Numbered from the stretch's first letter, positions 38,601-53,500 are shown. The stretch is 64,000 bases of DNA from Hippophae tibetana (GCA_037013495.1 CM072810.1:73640449-73704448); one strand, 5' to 3'. Numbers and translations are program-made. The notes: a model not told the origin generated them from the letters alone.

Positions 38601-41600
38601 ACATTTGATAAATGAGAGTTCTAATTTTACACGCCATTACTTTTGACTCGGGTGTCGAAACTTTTAATATAATATATTAAATCGAAGCTTGTAAATATTC
38701 CTATAATCAGAGCATGGATTCCTAAGAATATTATTTTTTGAAATCAAATTCAACCGTTTATATCACCTACCAAAGTTTAAAATTTTCGTCTCATCTATTC
38801 CGTTTTTTTTTCTTTCGGTTTTTTTCAATGGCACTATAAGAGCAATTGAGTTAGGGATCAGGAATGTGTTTAAAAATATTCTAAATTTCTCTATATCCAA
38901 CAAATATTCTCTAGATCAGTGAAATATTCTAAAGACCCTTTACAAAGAATAGATTTGGAATACCTAATGGAAAGATTAATTTCGGAAGCAATTATTTTTA
39001 ATTTATTTACTTATATGCCCCTTATGTTTAGCGATTTTTTTTTCTGAATTGTGGAATTTAATTTTTCTTATTTATCATAAGTGTTTTTACGCTTTTATTA
39101 ATTACGGATGGATTAAGCACATTTCATAAATAAATATCCTCATGATGGTTGCATTGCGTCTTGGGTATTGTTGCTTGTATATGAAAACCACAACTTTTTG
39201 ATGGAGGAAGAACTAGTATAATTAATGAAAATATTTTTTACCAAGCTTTGTACTTTTCTTCCGAGGGTTCTTGATATAATGCCTAGATTCGACACATCGA
39301 AGCGAGTGATCATTATTTTTTGGCATCAAAAGGTTGCGGTTTATTAACTTATTGATGTTGTATTCGTCTGTGGATTTCATTTCGTAGTTCTTTTTTAAAT
39401 CTTCGTCTCTTATTCTTGATCTTTATTTCTACGCTCAATCAATCTATGTTTTTCATAAAAAAAATTGTGGGAAAAACAAGATGAGTTCTACTGTTTACAA
39501 TATTGAAAAAAGAACATTTGATAAATGAGAGTTCTAATTTTACACGCCATTACTTTTGACTCGGGTGTCGAAACTTTTAATATAATATATTAAATCGAAG
39601 CTTGTAAATATTCCTATAATCAGAGCATGGATTCCTAAGAATATTATTTTTTGAAATCAAATTCAACCGTGTATATCACCTACCAAAGTTTAAAATTTTC
39701 GTCTCATCTATTCCGTTTTTTTTCCTTCGGTATTTTTCAATACCACTATAAGAGTAATTGAGTTAGGGATCAAGAATGTGTTTAAAAATATTTTAAATTT
39801 CTCTATATCCAACAAATATTCTCTAGATCAGTGAAATATTCTAATGACCCTTTACAAAGAATAGATTTGGAATATCTAATGGAAAGATTAATTTTGGAAG
39901 CAATTATTTTTGTTTTATTTACTTATATGCCCCTTATGTTTAGCGATTTTTTTTACTGAATTGTGGAATTTAATTTTTCTTATTTATCATAAGTATTTTT
40001 ACGCTTTTATTATTTACAGATGGATTAAGAAAATTTCATAACTAAATATCCTCAGTATGGTTGCATTACGTCTTAGGTTTTGTTGCTTGTATAAGAAAAC
40101 AACAACCTTTTCATGGAGGAAGAACTAGTATAATTAATGAAAATATTTTTTACCAAGCTTTGTACTTTTCTATCGAGGGTTCTTGATATAATTCCTAGAT
40201 TCGACACATTGAAGCGACTGATCATTATCTTTTGGCATCAAAAGGTTGCGGTTTATTAACTTATTGATGTTGTATTCGTCTGTGGATTTCATTTCGTAGT
40301 TCTTTTTTAAATCTTCGTCTCTTATTCTTGATCTTTATTTCTACGCTCAATCAATCTATGTTTTTCATAAAAAAAATTGTGGGAAAAACAAGATGGGTTC
40401 TACTGTTTACAATATTGAAAAAAGAACATTTGATAAATGAGAGTTCCAATTTTACACGCCATTACTTTTGACTCGGGTGTCGATACTTTTAATATAATAT
40501 TTTAAATCGAAGCTTGTAAATATTCCTATAATCAGAGCATGGATTCCTAAGAATATTATTTTTTGAAATCAAATTCAACCGTTTATATCACCTACCAATG
40601 TTTAAAATTTTCGTCTCATCTATTCCGTTTTTTTTTCTTTCGGTTTTTTTCAATGCCACTATAAGAGCAATTGAGTTAGGGATCAGGAATGTGTTTAAAA
40701 ATATTCTATATTTCTCTATATCCAGCAAATATTCTCTAGATCAGTGAAATATTCTACTGACCCTTTTCAAAGAATAGATTTGGAATATCAAATGGAAAGA
40801 TTAATTTCCGAAGAAATTATTTTTAATTTATTTACTTATATACCCCTTATGTTTAACGATTTTTTTTACTAAATTGTGGAATTTAATTTTTCTTATTTAT
40901 CATAAGTGTTTTTACGCTTTTATTAATTACGGATGGATTAAGCACATTTCATAAATAAATATCCTCATGATGGTTGCATTGCGTCTTGGGTATTGTTGCT
41001 TGTATATGAAAACCACAACTTTTTGATGGAGGAAGAACTAGTATAATTAATGAAAATATTTTTTACCAAGCTTTGTACTTTTCTTCCGAGGGTTCTTGAT
41101 ATAATGCCTAGATTCGACACATCGAAGCGAGTGATCATTATTTTTTGGCATCAAAAGGTTGCGGTTTATTAACTTATTGATGTTGTATTCGTCTGTGGAT
41201 TTCATTTCGTAGTTCTTTTTTAAATCTTCGTCTCTTATTCTTGATCTTTATTTCTACGCTCAATCAATCTATGTTTTTCATAAAAAAAATTGTGGGAAAA
41301 ACAAGATGAGTTCTACTGTTTACAATATTGAAAAAAGAACATTTGATAAATGAGAGTTCTAATTTTACACGCCATTACTTTTGACTCGGGTGTCGAAACT
41401 TTTAATATAATATATTAAATCGAAGCTTGTAAATATTCCTATAATCAGAGCATGGATTCCTAAGAATATTATTTTTTTAAATCAAATTCAACCGTTTATA
41501 TCACCTACCAAAGTTTAAAATTTTCGTCTCATCTATTCCGTTTTTTTTTCTTTCGGTTTTTTTCAATGGCACTATAAGAGCAATTGAGTTAGGGATGAGG

Positions 41601-42059
41601 AATGTGTTTAAAAATATTCTAAATTTCTCTATATCCAACAAATATTCTCTAGATCAGTGAAATATTCTAATGACCCTTTACAAAGAATAGATTTGGAATA
41701 CCTAATGGAAAGATTAATTTCGGAAGCAATTATTTTTAATTTATTTACTTATATGCCCCTTATGTTTAGCGATTTTTTTTTCTGAATTGTGGAATTTAAT
41801 TTTTCTTATTTATCATAAGTGTTTTTACGCTTTTATTAATTACGGATGGATTAAGCACATTTCATAAATAAATATCCTCATGATGGTTGCATTGCGTCTT
41901 GGGTTTTGTTGCTTGTATATGAAAACAACAACTTTTTGATGGAGGAAGAACTAGTATAATTAATGAAAATATTTTTTACCAAGCTTTGTACTTTTCTTCC
42001 TAGGGTTCTTGATATAATGCCTAGATTCGACACATCGAAGCGAGTGATCATTATTTTTT
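35671..42059. repeat. Trimeric repeat R-P-Q, 2738 bp (m41-m47)
   Basis: Three unit classes are recognisable. R has A1 right segments with CCGTGTATATC and CAATACCACTA (m42, m45, and the right half of m40). P has GTCGATACTTTT, ATATTTTAAATCG, GGAAGAAATT and TTTACTAAATTG (m41, m43, m46). Q has CAATGGCACTA and TTTTTTTCTGAATTG (m44, m47). The order from m40 is R P, R P Q, R P Q: units m42-m44 (36584-39321) and m45-m47 (39322-42059) are each 2738 bp and differ at few sites by eye. The first R P pair lacks Q, so the trimer either grew from a dimer or lost one unit there. Confidence 0.85.
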
Positions 42060-42973
42060 GGCATCAAAAGGTTGCGGTTTATGGACTTATTGATGTTGTT
42101 GTCGTCTGTGGATTTCATTTCGTAGTTATTTTTTAAATCTTCGTCTCTTATTCTTGATCTTTATTTCTACGTTCAATCAATCTATGTTCTTCATAAAAAA
42201 AAATTGTGGGAAAAACAAGATGGGTTCTACTGTTTACAGTATTGAAAAAAGAATAATTTATAAATTAGAGTTCCCAATTTACACGCCCTTACTTTTGACT
42301 CGGGTGTCGAAACTTTTAATATAATATATCAAACCGAAGCTTGTAAATATTCCTATAATCAGAGCATGGATTCCTATGAATATTATTTTTTGAAATCAAA
42401 TTCAACCGTTTATATCACCTACCAAAATTTAAAATTTTCGTCTCATCTGTTCCGTCTTTTTTTCTTTCGGTTTTTTTCAATGCCACTAGAAGAGCAATTG
42501 AGTTAGGGATCAGGAATGTGTTTAAAAATATTCTAAATTTCTCTATATCCAACAAATATTCTCTAGATCAGTGAAATATTCTAATGACCCTTTACAAAGA
42601 ATAGATTTGGAATATCTAATGGAAAGATTAATTTTGGAAGCAATTATTTTTGTTTTATTTACTTATATGCCCCTTATGTTTAGCGATTTTTTTTACTGAA
42701 TTGTGGAATTTAATTTTTCTTATTTATCATAAATATTTTTACGCTTTTATTATTTACAGATGGATTAAGAAAATTTCATAACTAAATATCCTGAGTATGG
42801 TTGCATTACGTCTTAGGTTTTGTTGCTTGTATAAGAAAACAACAACATTTTCAGGGAGGAAGAACTAGTATAATTAATAAAAATATTTTTTACCAAGCTT
42901 TGTACTTTTCTATCGAGGGTTCTTGATATAATTCCTAGATTCGACACATCGAAGCGAGTGATCATTATCTTTT

Positions 42974-43869
42974 GGCATCAAAAGGTTGCGGTTTATTAAC
43001 TTATTGATGTTGTATTCGTCTCTGGATTTCATTTCGTAGTTCTCTTATTCTTGATCTTTATTTCTACGCTCAATCAATCTATGTTTTTCATAAAAAAAAT
43101 TGTGGGAAAAACAAGATGAGTTCTACTATTTACAGTATTGAAAAAAGAACATTTGATAAATCAGAGTTCTAATTTTACACGCCATTACTTTTGACTCGGG
43201 TGTCGAAACTTTTAATATAATATATTAAATCGAAGCTTGTAAATATTCCTATAATCAGAGCATGGATTCCTAAGAATATTAATTTTTGAAATCAAATTCA
43301 ACCGTTTATATCACCTACCAAAGTATAAAATTTTCGTCTCATCTATTCCGTTTTTTTTTCTTTCGGTTTTTTTCAATGCCACTATAAGAGCAATTGAGTT
43401 AGGGATCAGGAATGTGTTTAAAAATATTCTAAATTTCTCTATTTCCAACAAATATTCTCTAGATCAGTGAAATATTCTACTGACCCTTTTCAAAGAATAG
43501 ATTTGGAATATCAAATGGAAAGATTAATTTCGTAAGAAATTATTTTTAATTTATTTACTTATATACCCCTTATGTTTAACGATTTTTTTTACTAAATTGT
43601 GGAATTTAATTTTTCTTATTTATCATAAGTGTTTTTACGCTTTTATTAATTACGGATGGATTAAGCACATTTCATAAATAAATATCCTCATGATGGTTGC
43701 ATTGCGTCTTGGGTATTGTTGCTTGTATATGAAAACAACAACTTTTTGATGGAGGAAGAACTAGTATAATTAATGAAAATATTTTTTACCAAGCTTTGTA
43801 CTTTTCTTCCGAGGGTTCTTGATATAATGCCTAGATTCGACACATCGAAGCGAGTGATCATTATTTTTT
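42974..43869. repeat. Unit m49, 896 bp, with 17-bp deletion
   Basis: The left part reads GTAGTTC directly followed by TCTTATTC (join at 43042/43043). Other L4 units have 17 more bases in between (TTTTTTAAATCTTCGTC). The right part is P-like, with CGTAAGAAATT and TTTACTAAATTG. The deletion appears only here and in m52, so it marks their shared descent. Confidence 0.85.
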
Positions 43870-45696
43870 GGCATCAAAAGGTTGCGGTTTATTAACTTAT
43901 TGATGTTGTATTCGTCTGTGGATTTCATTTCGTAGTTCTTTTTTAAATCTTCGTCTCTTATTCTTGATCTTTATTTCTACGCTCAATCAATCTATGTTTT
44001 TCATAAAAAAAATTGTGGGAAAAACAAGATGAGTTCTACTGTTTACAATATTGAAAAAAGAACATTTGATAAATGAGAGTTCTAATTTTACACGCTATTA
44101 CTTTTGACTCGGGTGTCGAAACTTTTAATATAATATATTAAATCGAAGCTTGTAAATATTCCTATAATCAGAGCATGGATTCCTCAGAATATTATTTTTT
44201 TAAATCAAATTCAACCGTTTATATCACCTACCAAAGTTTAAAATTTTCGTCTCATCTATTCCGTTTTTTTTTCTTTCGGTTTTTTTCAATGGCACTATAA
44301 GAGCAATTGAGTTAGGCATCAGGAATGTGTTTAAAAATATTCTAAATTTCTCTATATCCAACAAATATTCTCTAGATCAGTGAAATATTCTAATGACCCT
44401 TTACAAAGAATAGATTTGGAATACCTAATGGAAAGATTAATTTCGGAAGCAATTATTTTTAATTTATTTACTTATATGCCCCTTATGTTTAGCGATTTTT
44501 TTTTCTGAATTGTGGAATTTAATTTTTCTTATTTATCATAAGTGTTTTTACGCTTTTATTAATTACGGATGGATTAAGCACATTTCATAAATAAATATCC
44601 TCATGATGGTTGCATTGCGTCTTGGGTTTTGTTGCTTGTATATGAAAACAACAACTTTTTGATGGAGGAAGAACTAGTATAATTAATGAAAATATTTTTT
44701 ACCAAGCTTTGTACTTTTCTTCCTAGGGTTCTTGATATAATGCCTAGATTCGACACATCGAAGCGAGTGATCATTATTTTTTGGCATCAAAAGGTTGCGG
44801 TTTATGGACTTATTGATGTTGTTGTCGTCTGTGGATTTCATTTCGTAGTTATTTTTTAAATCTTCGTCTCTTATTCTTGATCTTTATTTCTACGTTCAAT
44901 CAATCTATGTTCTTCATAAAAAAAAATTGTGGGAAAAACAAGATGGGTTCTACTGTTTACAGTATTGAAAAAAGAATAATTTATAAATTAGAGTTCCCAA
45001 TTTACACGCCCTTACTTTTGACTCGGGTGTCGAAACTTTTAATTTAATATATCAAAACGAAGCTTGTAAATATTCCTATAATCAGAGCATGGATTCCTAT
45101 GAATATTATTTTTTGAAATCAAATTCAACCGTTTATATCACCTACCAAAATTTAAAATTTTCGTCTCATCTGTTCCGTCTTTTTTTCTTTCGGTTTTTTT
45201 CAATGCCACTAGAAGAGCAATTGAGTTAGGGATCAGGAATGTGTTTAAAAATATTCTAAATTTCTCTATATCCAACAAATATTCTCTAGATCAGTGAAAT
45301 ATTCTAATGACCCTTTACAAAGAATAGATTTGGAATATCTAATGGAAAGATTAATTTTGGAAGCAATTATTTTTGTTTTATTTACTTATATGCCCCTTAT
45401 GTTTAGCGATTTTTTTTACTGAATTGTGGAATTTAATTTTTCTTATTTATCATAAGTATTTTTACGCTTTTATTATTTACAGATGGATTAAGAAAATTTC
45501 ATAACTAAATATCCTGAGTATGGTTGCATTACGTCTTAGGTTTTGTTGCTTGTATAAGAAAACAACAACATTTTCAGGGAGGAAGAACTAGTATAATTAA
45601 TGAAAATATTTTTTACCAAGCTTTGTACTTTTCTATCGAGGGTTCTTGATATAATTCCTAGATTCGACACATCGAAGCGAGTGATCATTATCTTTT

Positions 45697-46593
45697 GGCA
45701 TCAAAAGGTTGCGGTTTATTAACTTATTGATGTTGTATTCGTCTCTGGATTTCATTTCGTAGTTCTCTTATTCTTGATCTTTATTTCTACGCTCAATCAA
45801 TCTATGTTTTTCATAAAAAAAATTGTGGGAAAAACAAGATGAGTTCTACTATTTACAGTATTGAAAAAAGAACATTTGATAAATCAGAGTTCTAATTTTA
45901 CACGCCATTACTTTTGACTCGGGTGTCGAAACTTTTAATATAATATATTAAATCGAAGCTTGTAAATATTCCTATAATCAGAGCATGGATTCCTAAGAAT
46001 ATTATTTTTTGAAATCAAATTCAACCGTTTATATCACCTACCAAAGTTTAAAATTTTCGTCTCATCTGTTCCGTTTTTTTTTTCTTTCGGTTTTTTTCAA
46101 TGCCACTATAAGAGCAATTGAGTTAGGGATCAGGAATGTGTTTAAAAATATTCTAAATTTCTCTATATCCAACAAATATTCTCTAGATCAGTGAAATATT
46201 GTAATGACCCTTTACAAAGAATAGATTTGGAATACCTAATGGAAAGATTAATTTCGGAAGCAATTATTTTTAATTTATTTACTTATATGCCCCTTATGTT
46301 TAGCGATTTTTTTTTCTGAATTGTGGAATTTAATTTTTCTTATTTATCATAAGTGTTTTTACGCTTTTATTAATTACGGATGGATTAAGCACATTTCATA
46401 AATAAATATCCTCATGATGGTTGCATTGCGTCTTGGGTTTTGTTGCTTGTATATGAAAACAACAACTTTTTGATGGAGGAAGAACTAGTATAATTAATGA
46501 AAATATTTTTTAAAAAGCTTTGTACTTTTCTTCCTAGGGTTCTTGATATAATGCCTAGATTCGACACATCGAAGCGAGTGATCATTATTTTTT
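45697..46593. repeat. Chimeric unit m52: left of m49, right of m50
   Basis: The left part has GTCTCTGG and the 17-bp deletion private to m49 (join at 45765/45766). The right part has AATACCTAATGG and TTTTTTTCTGAATTG as in m44, m47 and m50, not the TTTACTAAATTG of m49. A single exchange between positions two and three of the trimer, somewhere between about 45770 and 46230, accounts for both and for the missing third unit before m53. Confidence 0.8.
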
Positions 46594-47509
46594 GGCATCA
46601 AAAGGTTGCGGTTTATGGACTTATTGATGTTGTTGTCGTCTGTGGATTTCATTTCGTAGTTATTTTTTAAATCTTCGTCTCTTATTCTTGATCTTTATTT
46701 CTACGTTCAATCAATCTATGTTCTTCATAAAAAAAAATTGTGGGAAAAACAAGATGGGTTCTACTGTTTACAGTATTGAAAAAAGAATATTTGATAAATC
46801 AGTATTCCCAATTTACACGCCCTTACTTTTGACTCGGGTGTCGAAACTTTTAATATAATATATCAAACCGAAGCTTGTAAATATTCCTATAATCAGAGCA
46901 TGGATTCCTAAGAATATTATTTTTTGAAATCAAATTCAACCGTTTATATCACCTACCAAAGTTTAAAATTTTCGTCTCATCTATTCCGTTTTTTTTTCTT
47001 TCGGTTTTTTTCAATGCCACTATAAGAGCAATTGAGTTAGGGATCAGGAATGTGTTTAAAAATATTCTAAATTTCTCTACATCCAACAAATATTCTCTAG
47101 ATCAGTGAAATATTCTAATGACCCTTTACAAAGAATAGATTTGGAATATCTAATGGAAAGATTAATTTTGGAAGCAAGTATTTTTGTTTTATTTACTTAT
47201 ATGCCCCTTATGTTTAGCGATTTTTTTTTACTGAATTGCGGAATTTCATTTTTCTTATTTATCATAAGTATTTTTACGCTTTTATTATTTTACAGATGGA
47301 TTAAGAAAATTTCATAACTAAATATCCTGAGTATGGTTGCATTACGTCTTAGGTTTTGTTGCTTGTATAAGAAAACAACAACCTTTTCATGGAGGAAGAA
47401 CTAGTATAATTAATGAAAATATTTTTTACCAAGCTTTGTACTTTTCTATCGAGGGTTCTTGATATAATTCCTAGATTCGACACATCGAAGCGAGTGATCA
47501 TTATCTTTT

Positions 47510-50500
47510 GGCATAAAAAGGTTGCGGTTTATTAACTTATTGATGTTGTATTCGTCTGTGGATTTCATTTCGTAGTTCTTTTTTAAATCTTCGTCTCTTA
47601 TTCTTGATCTTTATTTCTACGCTCAATCAATCTATGTTTTTCATAAAAAAAATTGTGGGAAAAACAAGATGAGTTCTACTGTTTACAGTATTGAAAAAAG
47701 AACATTTGATAAATCAGAGTTCTAATTTTACACGCCATTACTTTTGACTCGGGTGTCGAAACTTTTAATATAATATATTAAATCGAAGCTTGTAAATATT
47801 CCTATAATCAGAGCATGGATTCCTAAGAATATTATTTTTTGAAATCAAATTCAACCGTTTATATCACCTACCAAAGTTTAAAATTTTCGTCTCATCTGTT
47901 CCGTTTTTTTTTTCTTTCGGTTTTTTTCAATGCCACTATAAGAGCAATTGAGTTAGGGATCAGGAATGTGTTTAAAAATATTCTATATTTCTCTATATCC
48001 AGCAAATATTCTCTAGATCAGTGAAATATTCTAATGACCCTTTTCAAAGAATAGATTTGGAATATCAAATGGAAAGATTAATTTCGGAAGCAATTATTTT
48101 TAATTTATTTACTTATATGCCCCTTATGTTTACCGATTTTTTTTACTGAATTGTGGAATTTAATTTTTCTTATTTATCATAAGTGTTTTTACGCTTTTAT
48201 TAATTACGGATGGATTAAGCACATTTCATAAATAAATATCCTCATGATGGTTGCATTGCGTCTTGGGTTTTGTTGCTTGTATATGAAAACAACAACTTTT
48301 TGATGGAGGAAGAACTAGTATAATTAATGAAAATATTTTTTACCAAGCTTTGTACTTTTCTTCTGAGGGTTCTTGATATAATGCCTAGATTCGACACATC
48401 GAAGCGAGTGACCATTATTTTTTGGCATCAAAAGGTTGCGGTTTATTAACTTATTGATGTTGTATTCGTCTGTGGATTTCATTTCGTAGTTCTTTTTTAA
48501 ATCTTCGTCTCTTATTCTTGATCTTTATTTCTACGCTCAATCAATCTATGTTTTTCATAAAAGAAATTGTGGGAAAAACAAGATGGGTTCTACTGTTTAC
48601 AGTATTGAAAAAAGAACATTTCATAAATCAGAGTTCTAATTTTACACGCCATTACTTTTGACTCGGGTGTCGAAACATTTAATATAATATATCAAATCGA
48701 AGCTTGTAAATATTCCTATAATCAGAGCATGGATTCCTAAGAATATTATTTTTTGAAATCAAATTCACCCGTTTATATCACCTACCAAAGTTTAAAATTT
48801 TCGTCTCATCTATTCCGTTTTTTTTTCTTTCGGTTTTTTTCAATGCCACTATAAGAGCAATTGAGTTAGGGATCAGGAATGTGTTTAAAAATATTCTAAA
48901 TTTCTCTATTTCCAACAAATATTCTCTAGATCAGTGAAATATTCTAATGACCCTTTTCAAAGAATAGATTTGGAATATCAAATGGAAAGATTAATTTCGG
49001 AAGCAATTATTTTTAATTTATTTACTTATATGCCCCTTATGTTTAACGATTTTTTTTACTGAATTGTGGAATTTAATTTTTCTTATTTATCATAAGTGTT
49101 TTTACGCTTTTATTAATTACGGATGGATTAAGCACATTTCATAAATAAATATCCTCATGATGGTTGCATTGCGTCTTGGGTATTGTTGCTTGTATATGAA
49201 AACAACAACTTTTTGATGGAGGAAGAACTAGTATAATTAATGAAAATATTTTTTACCAAGCTTTGTACTTTTCTTCCGAGGGTTCTTGATATAATGCCTA
49301 GATTCGACACATCGAAGCGAGTGATCATTATTTTTTGGAATCAAAAGGTTGCGGTTTATGGACTTATTGATGTTGTTGTCGTCTGTGGATTTCATTTCGT
49401 AGTTATTTTTTAAGTCTTCGTCTCTTATTCTTGATCTTTATTTCTACGCTCAATCAATCTATGTTTTTCATAAAAAAAATTGTGGGAAAAACAAGATGGG
49501 TTCTACTGTTTACAGTATTGAAAAAAGAATATTTGATAAATCAGAGTTCCAATTTTACACGCCATTACTTTTGACTCGGGTGTCGAAACTTTTAATATAA
49601 TATATCAATCGAAGCTTGTAAATATTCCTATAATCAGAGCATGGATTCCTAAGAATATTATTTTTTGAAATCAAATTCAACCGTTTATATCACCTACCAA
49701 AGTTTAAAATTTTCGTCTCATCTGTTCCGTTTTTTTTTTCTTTCGGTTTTTTTCAATGCCACTATAAGAGCAATTGAGTTAGGGATCAGGAATGTGTTTA
49801 AAAATATTCTATATTTCTCTATATCCAGCAAATATTCTCTAGATCAGTGAAATATTCTAATGACCCTTTTCAAAGAATAGATTTGGAATATCAAATGGAA
49901 AGATTAATTTCGGAAGCAATTATTTTTAATTTATTTACTTATATGCCCCTTATGTTTACCGATTTTTTTTACTGAATTGTGGAATTTAATTTTTCTTATT
50001 TATCATAAGTGTTTTTACGCTTTTATTAATTACGGATGGATTAAGCACATTTCATAAATAAATATCCTCATGATGGTTGCATTGCGTCTTGGGTTTTGTT
50101 GCTTGTATATGAAAACAACAACTTTTTGATGGAGGAAGAACTAGTATAATTAATGAAAATATTTTTTACCAAGCTTTGTACTTTTCTTCCGAGGGTTCTT
50201 GATATAATGCCTAGATTCGACACATCGAAGCGAGTGACCATTATTTTTTGGCATCAAAAGGTTGCGGTTTATTAACTTATTGATGTTGTATTCGTCTGTG
50301 GATTTCATTTCGTAGTTCTTTTTTAAATCTTCGTCTCTTATTCTTGATCTTTATTTCTACGCTCAATCAATCTATGTTTTTCATAAAAGAAATTGTGGGA
50401 AAAACAAGATGGGTTCTACTGTTTACAGTATTGAAAAAAGAACATTTCATAAATCAGAGTTCTAATTTTACACGCCATTACTTTTGACTCGGGTGTCGAA

Positions 50501-53500
50501 ACATTTAATATAATATATCAAATCGAAGCTTGTAAATATTCCTATAATCAGAGCATGGATTCCTAAGAATATTATTTTTTGAAATCAAATTCACCCGTTT
50601 ATATCACCTACCAAAGTTTAAAATTTTCGTCTCATCTATTCCGTTTTTTTTTCTTTCGGTTTTTTTCAATGCCACTATAAGAGCAATTGAGTTAGGGATC
50701 AGGAATGTGTTTAAAAATATTCTAAATTTCTCTATTTCCAACAAATATTCTCTAGATCAGTGAAATATTCTAATGACCCTTTTCAAAGAATAGATTTGGA
50801 ATATCAAATGGAAAGATTAATTTCGGAAGCAATTATTTTTAATTTATTTACTTATATGCCCCTTATGTTTACCGATTTTTTTTACTGAATTGTGGAATTT
50901 AATTTTTCTTATTTATCATAAGTGTTTTTACGCTTTTATTAATTACGGATGGATTAAGCACATTTCATAAATAAATATCCTCATGATGGTTGCATTGCGT
51001 CTTGGGTTTTGTTGCTTGTATATGAAAACAACAACTTTTTGATGGAGGAAGAACTAGTATAATTAATGAAAATATTTTTTACCAAGCTTTGTACTTTTCT
51101 TCCGAGGGTTCTTGATATAATGCCTAGATTCGACACATCGAAGCGAGTGACCATTATTTTTTGGCATCAAAAGGTTGCGGTTTATTAACTTATTGATGTT
51201 GTATTCGTCTGTGGATTTCATTTCGTAGTTCTTTTTTAAATCTTCGTCTCTTATTCTTGATCTTTATTTCTACGCTCAATCAATCTATGTTTTTCATAAA
51301 AGAAATTGTGGGAAAAACAAGATGGGTTCTACTGTTTACAGTATTGAAAAAAGAACATTTCATAAATCAGAGTTCTAATTTTACACGCCATTACTTTTGA
51401 CTCGGGTGTCGAAACATTTAATATAATATATCAAATCGAAGCTTGTAAATATTCCTATAATCAGAGCATGGATTCCTAAGAATATTATTTTTTGAAATCA
51501 AATTCACCCGTTTATATCACCTACCAAAGTTTAAAATTTTCGTCTCATCTATTCCGTTTTTTTTTCTTTCGGTTTTTTTCAATGCCACTATAAGAGCAAT
51601 TGAGTTAGGGATCAGGAATGTGTTTAAAAATATTCTAAATTTCTCTATTTCCAACAAATATTCTCTAGATCAGTGAAATATTCTAATGACCCTTTTCAAA
51701 GAATAGATTTGGAATATCAAATGGAAAGATTAATTTCGGAAGCAATTATTTTTAATTTATTTACTTATATGCCCCTTATGTTTAACGATTTTTTTTACTG
51801 AATTGTGGAATTTAATTTTTCTTATTTATCATAAGTGTTTTTACGCTTTTATTAATTACGGATGGATTAAGCACATTTCATAAATAAATATCCTCATGAT
51901 GGTTGCATTGCGTCTTGGGTATTGTTGCTTATATATGAAAACAACAACTTTTTGATGGAGGAAGAACTAGTATAATTAATGAAAATATTTTTTACCAAGC
52001 TTTGTACTTTTCTTCCGAGGGTTCTTGATATAATGCCTAGATTCGACACATCGAAGCGAGTGATCATTATTTTTTGGAATCAAAAGGTTGCGGTTTATGG
52101 ACTTATTGATGTTGTTGTCGTCTGTGGATTTCATTTCGTAGTTATTTTTTAAGTCTTCGTCTCTTATTCTTGATCTTTATTTCTACGCTCAATCAATCTA
52201 TGTTTTTCATAAAAAAAATTGTGGGAAAAACAAGATGGGTTCTACTGTTTACAGTATTGAAAAAAGAATATTTGATAAATCAGAGTTCCAATTTTACACG
52301 CCATTACTTTTGACTCGGGTGTCGAAACTTTTAATATAATATATCAATCGAAGCTTGTAAATATTCCTATAATCAGAGCATGGATTCCTAAGAATATTAT
52401 TTTTTGAAATCAAATTCAACCGTTTATATCACCTACCAAAGTTTAAAATTTTCGTCTCATCTGTTCCGTTTTTTTTTTCTTTCGGTTTTTTTCAATGCCA
52501 CTATAAGAGCAATTGAGTTAGGGATCAGGAATGTGTTTAAAAATATTCTATATTTCTCTATATCCAGCAAATATTCTCTAGATCAGTGAAATATTCTAAT
52601 GACCCTTTTCAAAGAATAGATTTGGAATATCAAATGGAAAGATTAATTTCGGAAGCAATTATTTTTAATTTATTTACTTATATGCCCCTTATGTTTACCG
52701 ATTTTTTTTACTGAATTGTGGAATTTAATTTTTCTTATTTATCATAAGTGTTTTTACGCTTTTATTAATTACGGATGGATTAAGCACATTTCATAAATAA
52801 ATATCCTCATGATGGTTGCATTGCGTCTTGGGTTTTGTTGCTTGTATATGAAAACAACAACTTTTTGATGGAGGAAGAACTAGTATAATTAATGAAAATA
52901 TTTTTTACCAAGCTTTGTACTTTTCTTCCGAGGGTTCTTGATATAATGCCTAGATTCGACACATCGAAGCGAGTGACCATTATTTTTTGGCATCAAAAGG
53001 TTGCGGTTTATTAACTTATTGATGTTGTATTCGTCTGTGGATTTCATTTCGTAGTTCTTTTTTAAATCTTCGTCTCTTATTCTTGATCTTTATTTCTACG
53101 CTCAATCAATCTATGTTTTTCATAAAAGAAATTGTGGGAAAAACAAGATGGGTTCTACTGTTTACAGTATTGAAAAAAGAACATTTCATAAATCAGAGTT
53201 CTAATTTTACACGCCATTACTTTTGACTCGGGTGTCGAAACATTTAATATAATATATCAAATCGAAGCTTGTAAATATTCCTATAATCAGAGCATGGATT
53301 CCTAAGAATATTATTTTTTGAAATCAAATTCACCCGTTTATATCACCTACCAAAGTTTAAAATTTTCGTCTCATCTATTCCGTTTTTTTTTCTTTCGGTT
53401 TTTTTCAATGCCACTATAAGAGCAATTGAGTTAGGGATCAGGAATGTGTTTAAAAATATTCTAAATTTCTCTATTTCCAACAAATATTCTCTAGATCAGT

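Larger units (their letters stand above)
42060..47509. repeat. Second trimeric repeat (m48-m53), 2723 bp, last copy shortened
   Basis: m48-m50 (42060-44782) are L5-A1, L4-B, L4-B. m51-m52 (44783-46593) repeat the first two positions and m53 starts again as L5. m48 and m51 share TTCTACGTTCAATC, GAATAATTTATAAATTAG, TTCCTATGAATATT and TTCCGTCTTTTTTTC. The spacing is 2723 bp because m49 and m52 carry the same 17-bp deletion. m50 resembles the Q class (CAATGGCACTA), so this block is related to the R-P-Q trimer before it. Confidence 0.85.

Noticed and set aside
47105-47317. A 70-residue frame with apparent membrane segments (also 55325-55537)
   Set aside because: Open in only two units because of single-base differences in T tracts and in GAATTTAATTTTT; hydrophobic residues come from T-rich codons.
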